Of a stretch of DNA of 45,721 nt, positions 41,437-45,721 are shown in pieces. The stretch is from Acrocarpospora catenulata (lineage in GTDB: Bacteria > Actinomycetota > Actinomycetes > Streptosporangiales > Streptosporangiaceae), in the NCBI RefSeq assembly GCF_018476525.1, contig NZ_JAHCST010000072.1, positions 1-45,721 on the forward strand, in the 5' to 3' direction. Position numbers and translations under genes: made by a program. The notes under the pieces are model-generated. The model searched no databases, was not told where the DNA came from, and saw only the letters and a list, made by a program, of their open reading frames with translations. The first letter of the stretch is position 1, and every line of letters starts with the position of its first letter.

Positions 41437-43019
41437 TGGCTGTCTACGGCATCGACCTGGGCACCACCTACTCCTGCATCGCCAGCGTCGACGAGGTGAG
41501 CCGCCCGACGGTGCACCGCAACCAGGAGGACACCGACACCACCCCCTCAGTGGTCTTCTTCGAGACGCCCGACAACGTGGTGGTCGGCCAGACGGCCAAG
41601 GACAGCGCCGTCATCGAGCCCGACCTGGTGGTGAGCCGGATCAAGCGCGACATGGGCCACGAGGTGACCCGGACCATGCACGGCCGGCCGTACACCCCGG
41701 AGGAGATCTCCGCGTTCGTGCTGCGCAAGCTGGCCGCCGACGCCCAGACGGCCACCGGCCAGGAGGTGACGGACGTGGTGATCACCGTCCCGGCCTACTT
41801 CGGCGCGGCCGAGCGGGACGCCACCCGCAAGGCCGGGCGGATCGCCGGGCTGAACGTGATCGACATCATCTCCGAGCCGATCGCCGCGGCCATCACCTAC
41901 GGCGTGCTCAACCCCGACAGGGACGCCCGCATCCTCGTGTACGACCTGGGCGGCGGCACCTTCGACACCACGGTGATCGTGCTGCGCGGCGGGGACATCG
42001 AGGTGGTCTGCACCGACGGCGACCACGAGCTGGGCGGCGCCGACTGGGACGACCGGCTGGTGGAGCACCTGGCCGAGCGGTTCCGCCAGGAGCATCCGGA
42101 CGTCGGGGACCCGCTGGAGGACCGGCAGACCGAGCAGCAGCTGCGCCGGGACGCCGAGGAGCTGAAGAAGACGCTCACCACCCGGACCCGGCACGTGGTC
42201 CGGGTGATGCACGAGGGCCGGGTGGCCAAGGCGGAGGTGACCAGGACCGACTTCGAGGCGCTCACCCGCGACCTGCTCGACCGCACCGTCGACATCACCC
42301 GCAAGACCCTCCAGGTGGCCAGGGCCAAGGGCGTGGACGGGTTCGACCACCTGGTGCTGGTGGGCGGCTCGGCCAAGATGCCGGCGGTGACCGAGGCGCT
42401 GGGCAAGGAGCTGGGGGTGACCCCCCGGCTCCAGGACCCCGACCTGGCGGTGGCCAAGGGCGCCGCGCTGTACGCCTTCGAGGAGACCTACCGCCGCCTG
42501 CTCAGCGCGGGCGACCGGGAGACCGCCGAGGAGATGGCGGCCAGGGCGGGCCTCTCGGACGGCGAGCGGCGGCAGATCGCCGGGCGCACCATCCGCACGG
42601 TGGCCTCCCGGGCGTTCGGCATCAAGGCGACCGCCAGCAACACCCGCCGCGAGTACGTGGCCCACCTGGTGCAGGCCAACGACGCGCTGCCGATCGAGGT
42701 CACCGAGGGCTTCGCCACCCTGGACGACTTCCAGACCCGGGTCTCCATCGAGGTGATGGAGCAGGCGGGCGCGGTCGCCTCGGAGGAACTGGCCGACAAC
42801 AACCTCATCGCCGAGGGCGACCTGCGCATCCCGCCGGGCAAACCGGCCGGGTTCCCGATCGAGGTCACCTTCGCGCTGGACGCCTCCGGCCTGCTGCACG
42901 TCACCGCCAGGGAGGACGAGACCGGGGAGCGCCTGGAGCTGAACGTGCGGATCGGCGGCATGTCCGAGGAGGAAGTGGCGGAGTCGCGGGCGGCGCTGGC
43001 CCGCGTACAGGTGAGCTGA
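41436..43019 (+). CDS. Hsp70 (DnaK-like) chaperone lacking the helical lid
   Basis: 527 residues. The ATPase domain is intact: GIDLGTTYS, Lys70 in RIKRD, Glu147 in SEPIAAA, YDLGGGTFDTT at 169-179, and VLVGGSAKMP at 307-316. A helical, charged stretch at about 350-390 separates it from the substrate-binding beta domain, and the usual DVLLLD linker is not recognisable. The beta domain (about 391-510) ends in LELNVRIGGMSEEEV, after which only about 15 residues remain, so the alpha-helical lid of DnaK (638 residues) is absent. No DnaJ gene is seen. It is coupled to grpE and to the next gene by one-base overlaps. Confidence 0.9.
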   Translation: MAVYGIDLGTTYSCIASVDEVSRPTVHRNQEDTDTTPSVVFFETPDNVVVGQTAKDSAVIEPDLVVSRIKRDMGHEVTRTMHGRPYTPEEISAFVLRKLAADAQTATGQEVTDVVITVPAYFGAAERDATRKAGRIAGLNVIDIISEPIAAAITYGVLNPDRDARILVYDLGGGTFDTTVIVLRGGDIEVVCTDGDHELGGADWDDRLVEHLAERFRQEHPDVGDPLEDRQTEQQLRRDAEELKKTLTTRTRHVVRVMHEGRVAKAEVTRTDFEALTRDLLDRTVDITRKTLQVARAKGVDGFDHLVLVGGSAKMPAVTEALGKELGVTPRLQDPDLAVAKGAALYAFEETYRRLLSAGDRETAEEMAARAGLSDGERRQIAGRTIRTVASRAFGIKATASNTRREYVAHLVQANDALPIEVTEGFATLDDFQTRVSIEVMEQAGAVASEELADNNLIAEGDLRIPPGKPAGFPIEVTFALDASGLLHVTAREDETGERLELNVRIGGMSEEEVAESRAALARVQVS

Positions 43020-45514
43020 TGCCCTCCCTGCCGCCCTTCGACGAGGAGGGCTACGTCAGGGAGGTGCTCGACCCCGCCCGCCAGGCGGGCGCGCCCCCGG
43101 AGGACCTGCGGGCGCGCTACCGGCTCCACCCGGACATGGCCCCGGCCGAGGTGGCGGAGACGGTCCGGCTGGTCCGGCACTGCTGGCGGCGCCAGCGGCA
43201 GCTGCTGAAGTACCGGAAGCTGGTGGACCGGCTGGAGGCCGACCACGCCGGCTACGCGCCGATCTTCGAGGCGGCGGCGGCCGGGGACACCGGGCCGCTG
43301 CTGGCGGCCTTGCGGCAGGCCGGGGAGCGGGACCGGCGACGGGTGGCGCAGGCGCGGCAGCGGCTGGACGACGCGGCGGGGTGGCTGCGGCTGCTGGCCC
43401 CCGACGTGCTGGCGGGCATCGCCCGCTCGGCGGGGGTGGACCAGCGGGAGGCCGCCGAACTGGCCGCCGGTCTCGGCATCGAGGTGCGGGAGCCCGACCA
43501 GCTCCCCGAAATGCCGCCCTACCCGGGGTACGGCCGGGCCAGGGAGGCGCTGGACACGCTGCGCAAGCGGCATCTGGCGGAGTTCCTGGAGGAGGACCGG
43601 GTCAGCCTGTTCGGGCCGATGCCGGAGCTGGCGGAGCGGGTCAGGGACGTGGAGGCCGACTGGCAGCGCCGTACCCGGGGGCCGTGGACGATCTCGGCGG
43701 ACACCGTGCTGGCCGCGCTGCGCGGCGCCGGGGACCCGGCCGAACTGGTCCGCTACGACCTGGTGGCCCGGTTGCGGGAGCGGGTGCGCGAGCACCCGTC
43801 GGACGAGACGCTCTACCGGCACGCGACGGCCGAGCTGGGGCTGACCCAGCAGGACGCGCGGCGGGCGGTGTTCGCGGTGCGCCGGGAGGGCGGCGGGCCG
43901 AGCGGGCCCAGGGCCAGGCTGCGCGAACTGGTGGACGCGGGCGAGATCCAGGCGGCGGCCGACCTGGCCGCCACCCTGCCGCCGGGCGACGAACTGGCCG
44001 CCGAGATCGCGGCCCGGCTCGCGGCCGCGGTCCGGCTCCGGGACCAGGCGCTGACCGCGACCGACCCGGACGAGGCCTGGCTGCTGCTGGCGGACGCGCT
44101 GCGCCGGGTGCCCGACCTGCCGGGCGCGGCGGGGCTGCTGGCCCGGCTGGCCCCGCATCCGGCCCGCGAGGTGCGCGCCGAGGCCAGGGACGCCACGGTG
44201 ACCGTCACCTGGCGGCCCTCCCCCTCCAGGGCGGGCGAGATCGACTACGAGGTGCGCAGGGACGGCGTCCCGTTCCCGGTGGCCGAGGCCGGTCCCGGCC
44301 GGGCCGTGGACGGCGCGCCCCCGGTCAACGTGCCGGTCCGCTACACCGTGCTGGCCCGCCGCGGCGAGGCCACCGCCGCCCCGGCCGCCGCCGAACCCCT
44401 GACGGTACGGCCCGAGCCCCGCGACCTGCGCCTGACGGCCGGGGACGGGGTGGTCACCGGCCGCTGGACCACCCCGCCGGAGGCGATCGGCGTGGTGGTG
44501 CTCCGCGACGGCGTCCCGGTGCCGGTGGAGGGCTCGGGGTTCCGCGACCGGAACGTCCGCAACGGCACCGGCCACCGCTACCTGGTCTACGCGGTCTACC
44601 CGACCCCGGATGGCAGCGGGGTGAGCACCCCCGGCCTGCACCGCACGGTCACCCCGATGGCCCGCCCGGAGCCGGTGCCCGAGCTAACCGTCTCCCCCGC
44701 CCCGGACGGCCGCCTGCTGCTGCGCTGCGCCGAGCCGCGCACCGGGCTGCTGGAGTTCCGCCTGCTGCCCGGGCCCCCGCCGTGGCCGCCGGGCACCACG
44801 CTGTCGCCGGTCGAGGCGCGCGGGGTGGGGCGGGCGCTGGCGGCCACGCCGGTGCCCGAGGGCCACCTGATCCGGCCGGAGACCGGGGTGGTGCTGGCGC
44901 TGACCGTCTCCGGGGAGCTGGTCACGGTCGGCGCGCACCGCCAGTACGTGCACCTGACCGCCCCGGCGGTGACCGCGGAACGCCGGGGGCCCGCCGTGCT
45001 GGTCGGCCTGGACTGGCCCGCCGAGGTGCCCGAGGTGGAGGTCGGCTGGGGCGCCGGACGGCTGCTGGTGACGGCCGCCGCCTACCGCGCCCAGGGCGGC
45101 ATCCGGCTGGACCTGCCCGAGGACGAGCCGGTCACCGTGGAGGTGGTGCCCACCGCGCTGGTACACGGCGAACGCCTGCGCGGCCCGGCCGTCACCGCCC
45201 ACGTCCCGGCCGTCCAGCCGGTCAGGTACGACCTGCGCACCGAGGGCCCGGTCTGGAAACGCGCCCTGCTGGTGGAGGTGACGGCGGACCGGCCCGCCCG
45301 GCTGGCCCGGCTCACCCTGGTGCTCAAACCGGGCCCGATCCAGCCGCTCACCGCCGACGACGGCCGGGTGCTGGGCGAGTGGACCGAGCTCACCACCCCG
45401 GTACGGCTCTCGCTGCCCGTGCCCAAGCAGGCCAGGCCGTACTGGCTGCGCTGTTTCGCCGAGGGCGACGTCACCCTGCTCGACCCGCCGGTCCGCCGCA
45501 TGAAGATGGGGTAA
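43019..45514 (+). CDS. Large protein: helical N-terminal half and fibronectin-III-like C-terminal repeats
   Basis: 831 residues, ATG 43019 overlapping the hsp70 stop by one base. Residues 1 to about 385 are helical and rich in Arg, Glu and Ala; the start (FDEEGYVREVLDPARQAGAP) is followed by a pattern of short amphipathic helices, and no J-domain HPD motif is present. From about 390 at least three beta-sandwich repeats follow (VTVTWRPSPSRAGEIDYEVRRDG; VVTGRWTTPPEAIGVVVLRDG; later weaker units), typical of Fn3 modules. No signal peptide or membrane helix, so cytoplasmic. Likely an Hsp70 partner or scaffold by position; I do not recognise a named family. Confidence 0.75.
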   Translation: MPSLPPFDEEGYVREVLDPARQAGAPPEDLRARYRLHPDMAPAEVAETVRLVRHCWRRQRQLLKYRKLVDRLEADHAGYAPIFEAAAAGDTGPLLAALRQAGERDRRRVAQARQRLDDAAGWLRLLAPDVLAGIARSAGVDQREAAELAAGLGIEVREPDQLPEMPPYPGYGRAREALDTLRKRHLAEFLEEDRVSLFGPMPELAERVRDVEADWQRRTRGPWTISADTVLAALRGAGDPAELVRYDLVARLRERVREHPSDETLYRHATAELGLTQQDARRAVFAVRREGGGPSGPRARLRELVDAGEIQAAADLAATLPPGDELAAEIAARLAAAVRLRDQALTATDPDEAWLLLADALRRVPDLPGAAGLLARLAPHPAREVRAEARDATVTVTWRPSPSRAGEIDYEVRRDGVPFPVAEAGPGRAVDGAPPVNVPVRYTVLARRGEATAAPAAAEPLTVRPEPRDLRLTAGDGVVTGRWTTPPEAIGVVVLRDGVPVPVEGSGFRDRNVRNGTGHRYLVYAVYPTPDGSGVSTPGLHRTVTPMARPEPVPELTVSPAPDGRLLLRCAEPRTGLLEFRLLPGPPPWPPGTTLSPVEARGVGRALAATPVPEGHLIRPETGVVLALTVSGELVTVGAHRQYVHLTAPAVTAERRGPAVLVGLDWPAEVPEVEVGWGAGRLLVTAAAYRAQGGIRLDLPEDEPVTVEVVPTALVHGERLRGPAVTAHVPAVQPVRYDLRTEGPVWKRALLVEVTADRPARLARLTLVLKPGPIQPLTADDGRVLGEWTELTTPVRLSLPVPKQARPYWLRCFAEGDVTLLDPPVRRMKMG

Positions 45515-45517
45515 ACC

Positions 45518-45721
45518 TTGATCACCTGCCCGTACTGCTTCGCCCGCCTCGCCGAGAGCCGTGTCGCCTTCCGGTGCTCGGGCGGGCGGGGCGGGTGCGC
45601 GCCGCGGGCGGACGAGGTGCTCGGCCGGTTCCGCGGCGGCCTGCCGCCCGAACTGCCGCCGGTCTTCTCGGTGAAGCGACCGGGGCGCCGGGCGGGCTGC
45701 CCGGAGTGCGGGCAGGGGGCC
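45518..45721 (+). CDS. Zinc-ribbon protein, 5' part only
   Basis: 68 codons from TTG 45518, three bases after the preceding stop, open to the window end. It begins with CPYC (residues 4-7), then FRC, GGCAP, and CPECG near residue 62, a pair of zinc-binding Cys clusters. It is the fourth gene of the grpE-hsp70 operon. N-terminal zinc ribbons like this precede GTPase domains in some actinobacterial conflict-system proteins, but the rest of this gene lies outside the window, so its type is unknown. Confidence 0.75.
   Translation, partial: MITCPYCFARLAESRVAFRCSGGRGGCAPRADEVLGRFRGGLPPELPPVFSVKRPGRRAGCPECGQGA

Noticed and set aside
1-45721. CRISPR array, tRNA or insertion sequence
   Set aside because: No regularly spaced repeats of CRISPR type, no cloverleaf-like intergenic sequence and no transposase gene were seen on reading both strands.

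Overview
The window is high-GC DNA with strongly G/C-ending codons, frequent GTG starts, several apparently leaderless transcripts and an actinobacterial gene set (DUF4191, mycothiol-dependent DinB-fold enzyme, septum-formation protein, GlnR-type glnA control, glnE). The layout suggests a chromosomal segment of a filamentous actinomycete, most likely of the Streptosporangiales; that placement is an inference. I found no rRNA, tRNA, CRISPR array or intact mobile element.

Region 1 (1-4.2 kb): late cobalamin assembly (cobU fused to a degenerate N-terminal domain, and cobS), separated by about 440 bp holding 15-bp tandem repeats and a relic of a small multidrug-resistance transporter, then pepA. 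Region 2 (4.2-15.5 kb): lipoyl-enzyme genes lpdA and sucB, a strong terminator, an SDR39U1-like epimerase, a peptidase E homologue and lipB, which lacks its catalytic Cys/Lys dyad; then a convergent septum-formation-like lipid-anchored or membrane protein, a secreted metallophosphoesterase, a nickel/cobalt exporter pair, an M48-like protein without its zinc motif, and lipA. Region 3 (15.5-17.8 kb): a translationally coupled HicB-like/unknown pair with a palindromic operator, and a divergent SDR/TetR pair around a perfect 26-bp palindrome. Region 4 (17.7-25.2 kb): a compact sugar-use operon read leftwards, lacI - binding protein - two permeases - secreted PF10091/GH144-like enzyme - cytoplasmic GH39 enzyme, headed by two LacI operators three helical turns apart; no ABC ATPase is present.

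Region 5 (25.3-37 kb): DUF4191 protein, methyltransferase, RDD protein, glnA with a textbook-spaced GlnR box, a secreted trypsin-like protein whose catalytic Ser is Pro, a DinB/SCP2-type enzyme, a large membrane protein, glnE with a partly matching GlnR box, and a class I glutamine amidotransferase. glnE would adenylylate the GlnA tyrosine seen here.

Region 6 (37.1-45.7 kb) is the most unusual part: a TPR-CHAT protease gene faces away from a tight operon of a GrpE paralogue, a lid-less Hsp70, an 831-residue helical/Fn3-like protein and the start of a zinc-ribbon protein that runs off the window. A 63-residue DUF2384-like gene lies in the divergent gap. The CHAT gene and the grpE-hsp70 operon carry matching upstream elements in the same orientation relative to each start, which argues that they form one regulated system, plausibly a chaperone-gated protease of the conflict/defence type. 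Its function is inferred, not shown.
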